Positions 37,793-44,899 of a stretch of DNA of 59,553 nucleotides are shown here, piece by piece. The stretch covers positions 1 through 59,553 of the forward strand of contig VMSZ01000043.1 of assembly GCA_013791885.1 (NCBI GenBank). Reading direction: 5' to 3'. The stretch comes from Sulfurimonas sp. GTDB lineage: Bacteria > Campylobacterota > Campylobacteria > Campylobacterales > Sulfurimonadaceae. How positions within the stretch are numbered: position 1 is the first letter of the stretch; the number at the start of each line of letters is the position of its first letter. The translations under genes were made by a program, and so were the position numbers. The notes below the pieces were generated by a model. That model saw only the letters and a program-made list of their open reading frames with translations. It had not been told where the DNA came from and made no database searches.

Positions 37793-37869
37793 AGACTTAC
37801 GAGGTGTTTTACACACTTTTTTGAAAAGTGCATAAAATCAATTAATCATGCTTTATAATTGGAGAAAAT

Positions 37870-38334
37870 TTGTTTAACATAGTTCTGATAAATCCCCAAA
37901 TTCCAAATAATACAGGCGCTATAGGCCGACTTTGCGTAAACGCAGGAGCTTCACTTCACCTCATAAAGCCTATTGGTTTTGATATAGATGAAAAAGCGGT
38001 CAGACGTGCAGGGCTTGATTATTGGCACAAGCTTGATTTACATGTTTGGGAAAATTTAGATGAGTTTTTCGAAAAGACTATAATTACAGATAATGCTTAT
38101 TTTGCGACTACAAAAACAGATAAACCTTATTTTGACGCTGCGTTTAAAGAGGGTGATTACATATTTTTCGGAAGTGAGACAGCTGGAATCCCAGAGAGTG
38201 TACTTAATACCTACAAAGAACAGAATATTACAATTCCGATGACAAAAGAGGGCAGAAGTTTAAATCTTGCAATTAGCACAGGAATTGTTCTGTATGATGC
38301 TATCAGACAAAATTACAGTACTTTTTCTAAATAA
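37870..38334 (+). CDS. trmL: tRNA (cytidine/uridine(34)-2'-O)-methyltransferase
   Basis: TrmL methylates the wobble ribose in certain leucine tRNAs. It is a minimal SPOUT enzyme: VLINPQIPNNTGAIGRLC at the start, FGSETAGIPES and the knot segment IPMTKEGRSLNLAISTGIVLYDA (key part SLNLAISTGIVLYD). The 154-residue length is standard. It starts with TTG at 37870 behind GGAG; a TATAAT at 37854-37859 is so close that either the transcript is nearly leaderless or the true promoter lies further up. Confidence 0.92.
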   Translation: MFNIVLINPQIPNNTGAIGRLCVNAGASLHLIKPIGFDIDEKAVRRAGLDYWHKLDLHVWENLDEFFEKTIITDNAYFATTKTDKPYFDAAFKEGDYIFFGSETAGIPESVLNTYKEQNITIPMTKEGRSLNLAISTGIVLYDAIRQNYSTFSK

Positions 38335-38365
38335 ATATTAAGATAAATATCCAAAGGAAATTCCT

Positions 38366-38509
38366 ATGAATTCAGTTACAGACATCGTTATGATTGTTCT
38401 TTTTGTTTTATTTATGGTTTTTATTTTTGGCGGTTACCATAAAACAAAATCTGCTCAAAGAGAAGCGGATGCAAAAAAGAATCAAGATTTATTAGACAAA
38501 GAGTCTTAA
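38366..38509 (+). CDS. Small membrane protein, 47 residues
   Basis: ATG 38366 follows AAAGGAAATTCCT, a good ribosome site, and the frame runs 47 codons to TAA at 38507. The product has one hydrophobic helix (TDIVMIVLFVLFMVFIFGGY) followed by a charged lysine/glutamate tail (KSAQREADAKKNQDLLDKES). The composition and site make translation likely. No family is recognised. It begins 31 bases after trmL and its stop codon overlaps the stop of a convergent 27-codon ORF. Confidence 0.65.
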   Translation: MNSVTDIVMIVLFVLFMVFIFGGYHKTKSAQREADAKKNQDLLDKES

Positions 38510-38589
38510 AAAATTTTGTTTGCCCATTTTTCTACACTGTTTTCAAATCTCTCAAATAAACTCTCTGCATTTTTAATGATTAATGACAT
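38506..38589 (-). CDS. Candidate 27-residue amphipathic peptide
   Basis: On the minus strand ATG 38589 is preceded by AAAAGGATTTAAT, a good ribosome site. The product starts MSLIIKNAESLFERF and ends VEKWANKIF, a sequence that forms one amphipathic helix with Leu/Ile/Phe/Trp on one face and charges on the other. It lies divergent from the S24-type repressor gene, whose promoter region it faces. Its stop overlaps the stop of the convergent 47-residue ORF. Length is so short that chance cannot be excluded. Confidence 0.4.
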   Translation of the reverse strand: MSLIIKNAESLFERFENSVEKWANKIF

Positions 38590-38649
38590 ATTAAATCCTT
38601 TTATTTTTTATCATAATATGTATTTTTGACACAAATAATAAAAAGTATG

Positions 38650-38697
38650 GCAATTTGTCATATATATTTTGACTTTATTGCAAAATAGTAATATAAT
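38650..38697 (+). promoter_or_regulatory. Promoter and probable operator of the S24-type repressor gene
   Basis: TTGACT (38669-38674) and TATAAT (38692-38697) are separated by exactly 17 bases, the best sigma-70 promoter in the window. An imperfect inverted repeat, GCAATTTGTCA (38650-38660) and TGACTTTATTGC (38670-38681), overlaps the -35 box, as expected for an autoregulatory operator. An AGAGGAGA site precedes the ATG. Confidence 0.65.
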
Positions 38698-38721
38698 AAT
38701 TCAAATGAAGAGGAGAATGTT

Positions 38722-39381
38722 ATGAACAGTTTTTCGGAAATAGTTGAAGAGATTAAAAGTATCATTTCAAATGATTTTGGGTCAAGAAAAATTTTTGACA
38801 AGGATGTTGCAGATGTCTTAGGGATAAGCCAGATGAATTTTGCCACAATGAAAAAAAGAAATAAAGTTCCTTTTGCAGAACTTTTGGATTTTTGTGCAAC
38901 AAAATCTATCTCTATTAACTGGATGCTTTACGGACAATCGCCGGAGAGTTTAGTAGAATCTACAAATAAATTCTATATTGTTAAATATTTCCACGATATA
39001 AATGCAAGTGCAGGCGGCGGGGCAGATGCAGAGTGTGAAGAGCTGCGTGAACTCGAAATTCCGGAAGAGTTTGTAGCAATGCTTGGTGGAGAGAGAGAAC
39101 TTAAAAACATAGAGGCTATTAATGTCTCAGGTGATTCCATGGAACCTACATTTAGTTATAACGATATAGTATTTATAAACAGAAGCAAAACCGATTTACA
39201 GCGTGGCGGTATATTTACCATAAGAACTGAGGCAGGGCTTTTTATTAAAAGAGTTGTACGCAGAATAGATGGGAAAATAGATATAATATCTGACAATAAA
39301 GTCTATGCAACACAGACGCTTGACCCAAGAGAACTCGAAGTTGTGGGCAGGGTAATAAGCAGATTTGGGTATGTTGATTAA
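38722..39381 (+). CDS. CI/LexA-like repressor with S24 self-cleavage domain
   Basis: The N-terminal ~75 residues form a helix-turn-helix of the CI type (FDKDVADVLGISQMNFATMK; INWMLYG). The C-terminal S24 domain has the nucleophile Ser139 in VSGDSMEPT and the Lys176 in LFIKRVV; a probable cleavage site Ala97-Gly98 lies in INASAGGGAD. Such proteins repress phage or stress genes and split themselves upon RecA activation or other signals. No phage genes are nearby, so this appears to be a resident regulator. It is followed by the NlpC/P60 lipoprotein gene after 12 bases, a possible target or operon partner. Confidence 0.88.
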   Translation: MNSFSEIVEEIKSIISNDFGSRKIFDKDVADVLGISQMNFATMKKRNKVPFAELLDFCATKSISINWMLYGQSPESLVESTNKFYIVKYFHDINASAGGGADAECEELRELEIPEEFVAMLGGERELKNIEAINVSGDSMEPTFSYNDIVFINRSKTDLQRGGIFTIRTEAGLFIKRVVRRIDGKIDIISDNKVYATQTLDPRELEVVGRVISRFGYVD

Positions 39382-39393
39382 AAGGAAGGGTTA

Positions 39394-40707
39394 TTGAAGT
39401 TTTTATATGCGTTTTTAATTGTTGGACTCTTTTTTGGATGTTCTACTAAAACACCGGAAGCGAAATCTAGAGAAAAAGTTGAAATTTATGATTTAGTGCA
39501 TCTTCCTCAAGAGCCCAATTTTTATACGAAAGATTTAAACTTTAGCATTTCAGATTTAAGTCGGCAAGAAAAGTTTGAGCGTTCTTATTTTCGAGTCTGG
39601 AATTTGGAAAAACAAACAACAACAGTGGAAGATATAAAATGGCCGTTTAGATCTTATGGAACTAAAAATGGTTATGGGGAAAATTTACAGCTTTTAGAAC
39701 AAACTTTTTTTGATGTAATGTATGAAAATTCAAATTTCGATGCCTTTTCAACGCTCAATGCAAAGGCTGTGACCTTGCACTACCTTAATATGAGACTCTT
39801 TCCAACAATTAGACCGCTTTTGTTAAATCCGGACTTAGCCGGAGAGGGGTTCCCCTTTGATTATCTTCAAAACAGTTCTATTCATGCGAATGAACCGATT
39901 GTTGTCTCACATTATTCAAAAGACAGAGAATGGGTCTATATTTTTAGCAGTTTTGCATCAGGATGGGTGAAGGCAAGCGAGATTGCTTTTTTGGAAGAAG
40001 AACAGGCACAAGCCTGGCAAAATGCACAGCAAGTTTTTTTTACAAAAGAGAATGTAGCGCTTTATGATGAAAATGGTATTTTTCTTTTTAAATCAAAAAT
40101 AGGAATGATGCTGGCACTCATAGAAGAGGATGAAGAAAGCTATACTCTTTTAGCTGTTTCTGCATATAAAACCTCTCAGCCGCTTTTTGTTAAAACAAAA
40201 GTCTCAAAAGAAATAGCAACAAAAACTGCTCTAGATTTCAATGCTGATAATTTAAATAAAATTATGAGCGAAGTATCTGCCTCAAAGTATGGCTGGGGAG
40301 GCATGTACGAACAACGAGACTGTTCTTCACTGCTTCGAGATATGTTTACACCCTTTGGAATATGGCTTCCAAGAAACTCTTATAGACAAAGTAAAGTGGG
40401 TGAGGTTATAAAGCTTGATGGTCTTAGTGAAGATGAAAAAATAAAAACTATCAAAGAAAAGGCAATTGCATTTAAAACACTTCTTTATAGAAAAGGGCAC
40501 ATTGTTCTTTATGTGGGTACATATAATGATGAAATCATCATTTTTCATGACACTTGGGGTATAAGAACGAACAAAAACGGAAAAGAGGGAAGGATTGTAA
40601 TTGGAAAGACAATCTTCAGTACTCTTAAACTCGGAGAAGAACAAGCATACTACGACACTAACTCCAGTATGATAAAAAGCTTAAAAAGTATGAATATACT
40701 CTACTAA
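39394..40707 (+). CDS. SH3-type NlpC/P60 peptidoglycan hydrolase lipoprotein
   Basis: A lipoprotein signal ends at FFGCS (Cys16). Bacterial SH3-like regions occupy the middle (IVVSHYSKDREWVYIFSSFASGW, key part SKDREWVYIFSSFASGW). The NlpC/P60 catalytic domain has Cys310 in RDCSSLLRDMF, His369 in RKGHIVLYVG and His385 in IIFHDTWGI, giving a normal Cys-His-His set. It should cleave peptide stems of peptidoglycan in the periplasm. The start is TTG 39394 behind GGAAGG. The gene follows the S24-type regulator by 12 bases. The 3' end overlaps the convergent rod-like gene by four bases. Confidence 0.88.
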   Translation: MKFLYAFLIVGLFFGCSTKTPEAKSREKVEIYDLVHLPQEPNFYTKDLNFSISDLSRQEKFERSYFRVWNLEKQTTTVEDIKWPFRSYGTKNGYGENLQLLEQTFFDVMYENSNFDAFSTLNAKAVTLHYLNMRLFPTIRPLLLNPDLAGEGFPFDYLQNSSIHANEPIVVSHYSKDREWVYIFSSFASGWVKASEIAFLEEEQAQAWQNAQQVFFTKENVALYDENGIFLFKSKIGMMLALIEEDEESYTLLAVSAYKTSQPLFVKTKVSKEIATKTALDFNADNLNKIMSEVSASKYGWGGMYEQRDCSSLLRDMFTPFGIWLPRNSYRQSKVGEVIKLDGLSEDEKIKTIKEKAIAFKTLLYRKGHIVLYVGTYNDEIIIFHDTWGIRTNKNGKEGRIVIGKTIFSTLKLGEEQAYYDTNSSMIKSLKSMNILY

Positions 40708-41009
40708 GCTTTAATATCCAAAAGAGATCCGAACATCTCATCTTGCGTTTTTATAGCTGCAACATTTACGGCTACGGCATTGCCTGCAACAATCTGATCT
40801 GGAATCTCTTTCGCTAAATTAGTTTGGCTCTTTGATGAGCCGTTGTCCTTTGCACTGCGAATACTTGCACTTACCGAGTTTTGAGAACCTGAAATACGAG
40901 TATCCTTTGGGATGAAACCGTCACTGTTAACGTTAGCAATATTATTAGCATTAACATTCATCATAGTCTGATGTGCTCCAATCGACGAAATATTGCTTGA
41001 TATATTCAT
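40704..41009 (-). CDS. Miniature flagellar rod/hook-like protein (101 residues)
   Basis: The N-terminus (AHQTMMNVNANNIANVNSDGF) is the family signature of flagellar rod and hook proteins, and the C-terminus (VAGNAVAVNVAAIKTQDEMF) resembles the terminal helix of FlgB/FlgC/FlgE proteins, but the middle domain is almost absent. It could be a small rod or junction component, or a reduced FlgC-like paralogue. An AGGAG site and a TATAAT box (41033-41038) precede it; no sigma-54 site was seen. It lies downstream of dapD on the same strand after hairpin E. Confidence 0.75.
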   Translation of the reverse strand: MNISSNISSIGAHQTMMNVNANNIANVNSDGFIPKDTRISGSQNSVSASIRSAKDNGSSKSQTNLAKEIPDQIVAGNAVAVNVAAIKTQDEMFGSLLDIKA

Positions 41010-41032
41010 AATAAACTCCTCATTTGCGTTTT

Positions 41033-41038
41033 ATTATA
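41033..41038 (-). promoter_or_regulatory. -10 box of the rod-like gene
   Basis: A perfect TATAAT on the minus strand lies 23 bases before the ATG. An AAACGCA word lies directly between them (41024-41030). Confidence 0.45.
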
Positions 41039-41059
41039 ATACGAATTAAATAAAAATAT

Positions 41060-41103
41060 CTTTAGGGGTTGTTCTTTTGGCAAGAAAAAACATCTTGCCA
41101 AAG
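41060..41103 (-). repeat. Partial copy E of the hairpin element, acting as dapD 3' hairpin
   Basis: A ten-base-pair hairpin (TTTGGCAAGA/TCTTGCCAAA, 41076-41102) lies just after the dapD stop and is followed on the minus strand by AACAACCCCTAAAG (41060-41073), the linker of copies A-D. Hairpins 1 and 3 are absent. It may terminate or protect the dapD transcript. Confidence 0.6.
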
Positions 41104-41106
41104 AGC

Positions 41107-42306
41107 CTAGTGAAGGTCAGAATTTAATTTAATTTCTCTTTTTGAACGAGAAACACTGATTTCGCCGTTCATAGAATTTTGTCTGAAGTGAAGACCGTTT
41201 AATCCTGCGAGTTGTTTACCCTTAAAAATTTCTCCTACAAGGTTTGCTTCTTTATTTGCTTCTTGCAGTTTAGCTAGTTCTGTTGGAGTAACCACTACTT
41301 TTGTACCTTCTAAAATTGCTAAACCGGCATCTATTATACATGCATCTCCAAGAGGAATACCACATGTAGAGTTTGCACCAAGAAGTGTATTTTGTCCTAT
41401 AGAAATAGGGTTTCCGTCTGTTCCGCTGAGAACTCCAAGAATAGAAGCGCCACCGCCAACATCACTTCCAGCACCAACGATTGCAGAAGATGAAATACGT
41501 CCCTCAACCATTACCGGACCTGTTGTTCCTGCATTAAAGTTAACATATGAAGCACCTGGCATAACTGTTGTTCCGGCTGCAAGTTGTGCCCCAAAACGTA
41601 CTTTTGAAGTATCTAAAATTCTAGTATTGTCTGCTGGAATAATGTGCTGTAAAAATCTTGGGAATTTATCTACAAAGTCAATATGCGGATATTCGTTGGC
41701 AAGTTTAAGTTCAATCTCAAACTCTCTTAAATAATCAAGTTCTATCGGCTGACCGTTTGACCATGCAACATTTGGAAGTGCTCCAAACGCACCATTGAGA
41801 TTAATTCCTCTCAAAGGAACTTTTGCCTGACTCATTGCGTATAGCTTAAGATATGTTGCTTCGACACTCACAAGTGGTATATCATCAAAAATGAATGTTA
41901 CTTTAAATTCACCTTCAAAACTGCCGTTGCTCATAATCTGAGAATAGAGTGCAGAAACAACTTGAATATTTTTGTGCGCATCGCCGTAAGCCTCGTCAGA
42001 GTAAGGAGTAAATGCGTTTAAACAACTTTTCAAAAAAGCTAAATTAATGTTGCAGACAACTTCACTTTGAGTAAAATCTACATTTATGCCCTGTTCAGAG
42101 AGTGCTTTTATAAAAAGAGCAGCACTCCCAAAATTTTCATTCCAGTTGATGATTGGGTAAGTCGCCTGTAATGTTTTTTCAACATTTAATTGTCCTAAGT
42201 CAACTCTACAAATACCAAACGCCAAAGGATCTCTATATCCCGGAGTTGTAGATTTTATTTCTTGTATTAATGCTTTAAAAGCATCTTCTGTCTGAATTAT
42301 TTCCAT
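41107..42306 (-). CDS. dapD: Tetrahydrodipicolinate N-succinyltransferase (Campylobacterota type)
   Basis: DapD succinylates tetrahydrodipicolinate in the lysine/meso-DAP pathway needed for peptidoglycan. The C-terminal half is a left-handed beta helix of hexapeptide repeats (VRFGAQLAAGTTVMPGASYV, ISIGQNTLLGANSTCGIPLG). At 399 residues it is longer than the E. coli enzyme (about 274) but matches the long type of Campylobacter. The N-terminal 200 residues form the extra domain. A partial hairpin element follows, and copy D lies upstream, between dapD and the divergent ankyrin gene. Confidence 0.93.
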   Translation of the reverse strand: MEIIQTEDAFKALIQEIKSTTPGYRDPLAFGICRVDLGQLNVEKTLQATYPIINWNENFGSAALFIKALSEQGINVDFTQSEVVCNINLAFLKSCLNAFTPYSDEAYGDAHKNIQVVSALYSQIMSNGSFEGEFKVTFIFDDIPLVSVEATYLKLYAMSQAKVPLRGINLNGAFGALPNVAWSNGQPIELDYLREFEIELKLANEYPHIDFVDKFPRFLQHIIPADNTRILDTSKVRFGAQLAAGTTVMPGASYVNFNAGTTGPVMVEGRISSSAIVGAGSDVGGGASILGVLSGTDGNPISIGQNTLLGANSTCGIPLGDACIIDAGLAILEGTKVVVTPTELAKLQEANKEANLVGEIFKGKQLAGLNGLHFRQNSMNGEISVSRSKREIKLNSDLH

Positions 42307-42390
42307 TGAATTCTCGCTTAAATGATTTATTTGCGGAATTATACTTAAAGTATACTAATGACTTTTTATATATACTACTTTGTTTTACGC

Positions 42391-42473
42391 GCCAGAATGA
42401 ACACGTCCATTTTGGAGGCAGGGACTAAAGTCCCTACAACCCCCTAAAGCTGCAAAAAAACAAAGTTTTTTGA
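42391..42473 (+). repeat. Triple-hairpin intergenic repeat, copy D
   Basis: Hairpin 1 CCAGAATG/CATTTTGG (42392-42415, one G-U pair), hairpin 2 AGGGACT/AGTCCCT (42420-42435), linker ACAACCCCCTAAAGCT (42436-42451) and hairpin 3 CAAAAAAAC/GTTTTTTG (42453-42472). It lies in the divergent region between dapD and the ankyrin gene. Confidence 0.8.
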
Positions 42474-42504
42474 GAATTAGAAGATTTACATAGGAATTAC
42501 AAAC

Positions 42505-43008
42505 ATGGACAAATGGCTAGAACTTTTAAAAAATAATGATTATATTGGTATAAAACAGCAGATAAAAAGTGGAGCGGATTTAAGTGATGTCAATGATTCG
42601 GGAGAGTCTGTCCTTGCCTGTGCAATTCGAAGCAGATGTGACTTTGATTTATTAACGCTTCTTATTGAGGGTGGTGCAGATATTTTTGACTTCGATGATG
42701 AGGGCGTGAGTATATTTGATATGGCCATTACTTATAATAATATAGAGATGGTTCAGTATCTCATAGATAAAGAAATAAATGTTAATCAAACAAACAGAAG
42801 AAGCGGTTTTACCCCTCTGATGGCAGCTGCCTGCTATGGAAGAGTTGAGATAGCAAAAATTTTAATAGAAAATAATGTAGATCAAAACGCAGTAGATTCT
42901 AAAGGGTTTTGTGCAGCAGATTTTGCTAGAAAGATGAACAAAAAAAGTGTTTTAGCTCTTCTGGATTACGATCCAAAGAGTCCTAAAAATACAACTTACG
43001 CAAGATAA
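42505..43008 (+). CDS. Ankyrin-repeat protein
   Basis: The 167-residue soluble protein consists of four to five ankyrin repeats; clear ones are SVLACAIRSRCDFDLLTLLIEGGAD, SIFDMAITYNNIEMVQYLID and FTPLMAAACYGRVEIAKILIE (repeats in about residues 35-150). There is no signal peptide, so it is cytoplasmic and probably mediates protein contacts. It starts with ATG 42505 behind AGGAA. It is next to, and convergent with, the small RHH protein gene. The binding partner is unknown. Confidence 0.85.
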   Translation: MDKWLELLKNNDYIGIKQQIKSGADLSDVNDSGESVLACAIRSRCDFDLLTLLIEGGADIFDFDDEGVSIFDMAITYNNIEMVQYLIDKEINVNQTNRRSGFTPLMAAACYGRVEIAKILIENNVDQNAVDSKGFCAADFARKMNKKSVLALLDYDPKSPKNTTYAR

Positions 43009-43010
43009 GT

Positions 43011-43202
43011 CTAATCAAAAAACTTTCCTTGTTTTGTGTTATCCAAGGGTTTTCGCTTCTCTTTTTCAAGCCACTCATGAAGCAGTGATTCTATAACCTT
43101 GCTTAAGCTCATTTTATATCTGTCTCTTGCATATTTCATAGAGTCATCCCAAGTTTTTCTATCTATAAGTAAACTTCTTGTTACTTCATCTTTTGGTTTC
43201 AT
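43011..43202 (-). CDS. Small ribbon-helix-helix (CopG/MetJ-like) protein
   Basis: The 63-residue product has the RHH plan: a short strand (TRSLLID), helix A (WDDSMKYARDRY), a turn and helix B (LSKVIESLLHEWLEKEKRK). RHH proteins bind DNA as dimers and are often antitoxins or partition regulators. No toxin gene adjoins it in the same orientation; the upstream partner would be the 41-residue membrane peptide ORF. It is convergent with the ankyrin gene, two bases apart. The function is not known. Confidence 0.65.
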   Translation of the reverse strand: MKPKDEVTRSLLIDRKTWDDSMKYARDRYKMSLSKVIESLLHEWLEKEKRKPLDNTKQGKFFD

Positions 43203-43262
43203 TTTGCACCTTGTAGTTTCGTCTTAATATATTATTTTTAAAAATAAACGCGAATAATACCC

Positions 43263-43388
43263 TTATATTTTAAAAGTATAGTGACGAGAGCCTCGTTTTG
43301 GCTCTTTTTTTGAGTGAAACAAAAAATGTTTGTAAGCAAAATAGAGAAAAAATGCCAGTAACAAAAATAATAACAACCAAACTATCAT
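43263..43388 (-). CDS. Small membrane protein, 41 residues
   Basis: ATG 43388 on the minus strand follows AGAGGAGTCTTGTG, a strong site with seven-base spacing. The product starts MIVWLLLFLLLAFFLYF, one strongly hydrophobic helix, and ends in a basic tail (KKEPKRGSRH...). It lies between the CinA-type gene upstream and the RHH gene downstream, all on the minus strand, so an operon is possible. It is too short for usual gene calling. A membrane peptide with basic tail next to an RHH gene recalls toxin-antitoxin layouts, but that is inference. Confidence 0.55.
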   Translation of the reverse strand: MIVWLLLFLLLAFFLYFAYKHFLFHSKKEPKRGSRHYTFKI

Positions 43389-43445
43389 CACAAGACTCCT
43401 CTTTGTTAGATGCTGTGTAGCAAGTAGTATCGGCAGTTTATAGTA

Positions 43446-44177
43446 TTAGATTAATTTATACTCAATATTTTTATTTTTTAACTCGTTACAAAATAGTTTA
43501 AAATATTTTTGAATAATGGCCTCATCAGTTCCGCTGAGCGAAAGCTCTACAGATGCTCTAGCATTTATAAAAATCGGAAGTGATGAAAGCTCTATATTGT
43601 CTGGAATTTGTTGCATGATTGAAATAAGTGTATTTTCGCTTGTTTGTGCGAGAAGAGTGTATCTAAACTTTTCATCAGCATAACTAAACGCAGTCTCTAT
43701 CGCAGAGCGAATCATTGGATGTGCCATTTGTGGAAAACCGGGAACAAAAAAGAATCTCTCTTGAAGTGAAAAACCGGACATATTATTTACGGGATTAAAA
43801 AGGAGTTGTGAACCTTCAGGCAGATCTGCCATATGTATTCTGTGCGGGTAGGACTCTTCGCCAAATCTTTGAAGAATATCATTTTTAAACTCTTTATGTG
43901 TCTGTAAAGGTTTTGATGTGAAGACTTCAGCGGCTATTTCTCTTGTCAAATCATCAGGTGTTGAACCTATGCCTCCAAACGAGAACATAACTGCGTTTTT
44001 ATCTGAAAGGATGAGTCTGTAGCAGCTTTTCATAAGCTCTTTGTCATCTTTAATAATAAAAGATGCGAAGAGTTCATGGCCGTATCTAGCCAGTTCACCT
44101 TTTAAAAATTCAAAGTGTTTATCTTCTCTTCGCCCGTTTAATATTTCTGTTCCAATAATCACCGCATAAAAGTTCAT
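43446..44177 (-). CDS. CinA-family (competence/damage-inducible, MoCF-like) protein
   Basis: The protein has the MoaB/CinA N-terminal fold: VIIGTEILNGRREDKHFEFL, the glycine-rich FSFGGIGSTPDDLTREIAA and VPGFPQMAHPM. The C-terminal nicotinamide-nucleotide amidase domain of full CinA is missing, so at 243 residues it is the COG1058 stand-alone type, which may be an ADP-ribose or NAD-derivative pyrophosphatase. The name recalls competence but does not prove it. Gap of 59 bases to the divergent acidic gene. Confidence 0.85.
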   Translation of the reverse strand: MNFYAVIIGTEILNGRREDKHFEFLKGELARYGHELFASFIIKDDKELMKSCYRLILSDKNAVMFSFGGIGSTPDDLTREIAAEVFTSKPLQTHKEFKNDILQRFGEESYPHRIHMADLPEGSQLLFNPVNNMSGFSLQERFFFVPGFPQMAHPMIRSAIETAFSYADEKFRYTLLAQTSENTLISIMQQIPDNIELSSLPIFINARASVELSLSGTDEAIIQKYFKLFCNELKNKNIEYKLI

Positions 44178-44236
44178 CTGTTCTACTTTTTTGCAAATTA
44201 TAGTATTATTTCATAAATAATATACGAAGGTAAAAT

Positions 44237-44536
44237 ATGTCTTACGCACAAAAATTAGAAGAGTTAATAACAAAAACTGTTATTCCAGATATTGATGAGA
44301 GGTTAGATGAGATTTTTGAAGAGATTGCTGGAAGTAAAGAAGCAACAGAAGACGCAAAAGAAGAGATAGAAGAACTTCGTGAATTTAAAGCAGATTTACA
44401 AGATGTCTTAACAGATATTCAAAACGGTGATATCGAAGAGGATGAGTGTCAAGAGCTTATTGAAGATATTTTAGAAGCACAAGAACATAATGGCGACGAT
44501 GATGAAGACGAAGATTTTGGGTTTAAAGAGGAATAA
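44237..44536 (+). CDS. Acidic coiled-coil protein, 99 residues
   Basis: A small, highly acidic protein (Glu/Asp about one third) with a helical heptad-like core (LEELITKTVIPDIDERLDEIFE; EEIEELREFKADLQDVLTDI) and a DDDEDEDFG tail. No family is recognised. It has an ACGAAGG-type site before ATG. A ten-base-pair hairpin overlaps its stop codon and separates it from the convergent zinc-ribbon gene. Confidence 0.7.
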   Translation: MSYAQKLEELITKTVIPDIDERLDEIFEEIAGSKEATEDAKEEIEELREFKADLQDVLTDIQNGDIEEDECQELIEDILEAQEHNGDDDEDEDFGFKEE

Positions 44537-44548
44537 AAATTCCTCTTT
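44525..44548. terminator. Bidirectional hairpin between convergent genes
   Basis: AAAGAGGAAT/ATTCCTCTTT, a perfect ten-base-pair stem with loop AAAA, overlaps the stop codon of the acidic gene and stands 25 bases from the end of the convergent zinc-ribbon gene. No long T run follows. Confidence 0.5.
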
Positions 44549-44572
44549 ATCGCATTTAGCTATTTTTTAAAG

Positions 44573-44899
44573 CTACTTTATTTTATACGTTCCCGGTAAT
44601 TTGCCAAAATAAGTAAGAATACCAGAGCCGATAAATGCGATTAACAGAGAAGGTATACTTACGCTTTCACCAAATAAAGCACCTGCTTCTTCAGCATTTT
44701 CGGGATTCATAACACCAATGAACATTCCTCCGATAAATAAAAAACCAATCCAAAAAAGCATTGACCAACCAAGAGAAATAAGAATCAAAATGAAGACATT
44801 TCGCTGTACTGCTAAACCTTGCGTTGCCCCGCAAAAGGGACAGGTGTGAGCTGTTTCATGAATCTCTTTCCCGCAACCTCTACAAAAAACCATTCCCAT
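44573..44899 (-). CDS. Zinc-ribbon membrane protein
   Basis: The N-terminus is a zinc ribbon with paired cysteines (FCRGCGKEIHETAHTCPFCG). Two hydrophobic segments follow (VFILILISLGWSMLFWIGFL and IPSLLIAFIGSGILTYF). This is a common 'zinc ribbon plus helices' plan of bacterial membrane proteins of unknown role. The length is 108 residues. It is convergent with the acidic gene and divergent from adk. The 170-base gap upstream of it holds only the adk promoter. Confidence 0.75.
   Translation of the reverse strand: MGMVFCRGCGKEIHETAHTCPFCGATQGLAVQRNVFILILISLGWSMLFWIGFLFIGGMFIGVMNPENAEEAGALFGESVSIPSLLIAFIGSGILTYFGKLPGTYKIK

Noticed and set aside
37854-37859. TATAAT directly before trmL as its certain promoter
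   Set aside because: It would place transcription start within a few bases of the TTG and cut off the GGAG site; left as uncertain.
38722-39381. Prophage or integrated element at the S24-type repressor
   Set aside because: No integrase, capsid, portal or attachment repeat in the flanks; neighbours are ordinary core genes.
27771-42473. CRISPR array
   Set aside because: The repeated units are kilobases apart, lack regular spacers and contain several hairpins; no cas genes are present.
43284-43311. Hairpin GAGCC/GGCTC with T7 on the plus strand as a normal terminator
   Set aside because: No plus-strand gene ends upstream of it; the ankyrin gene stops 280 bases earlier and a minus-strand gene lies between. 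It falls within the 41-residue minus ORF, so it is kept only as a possible antisense end.
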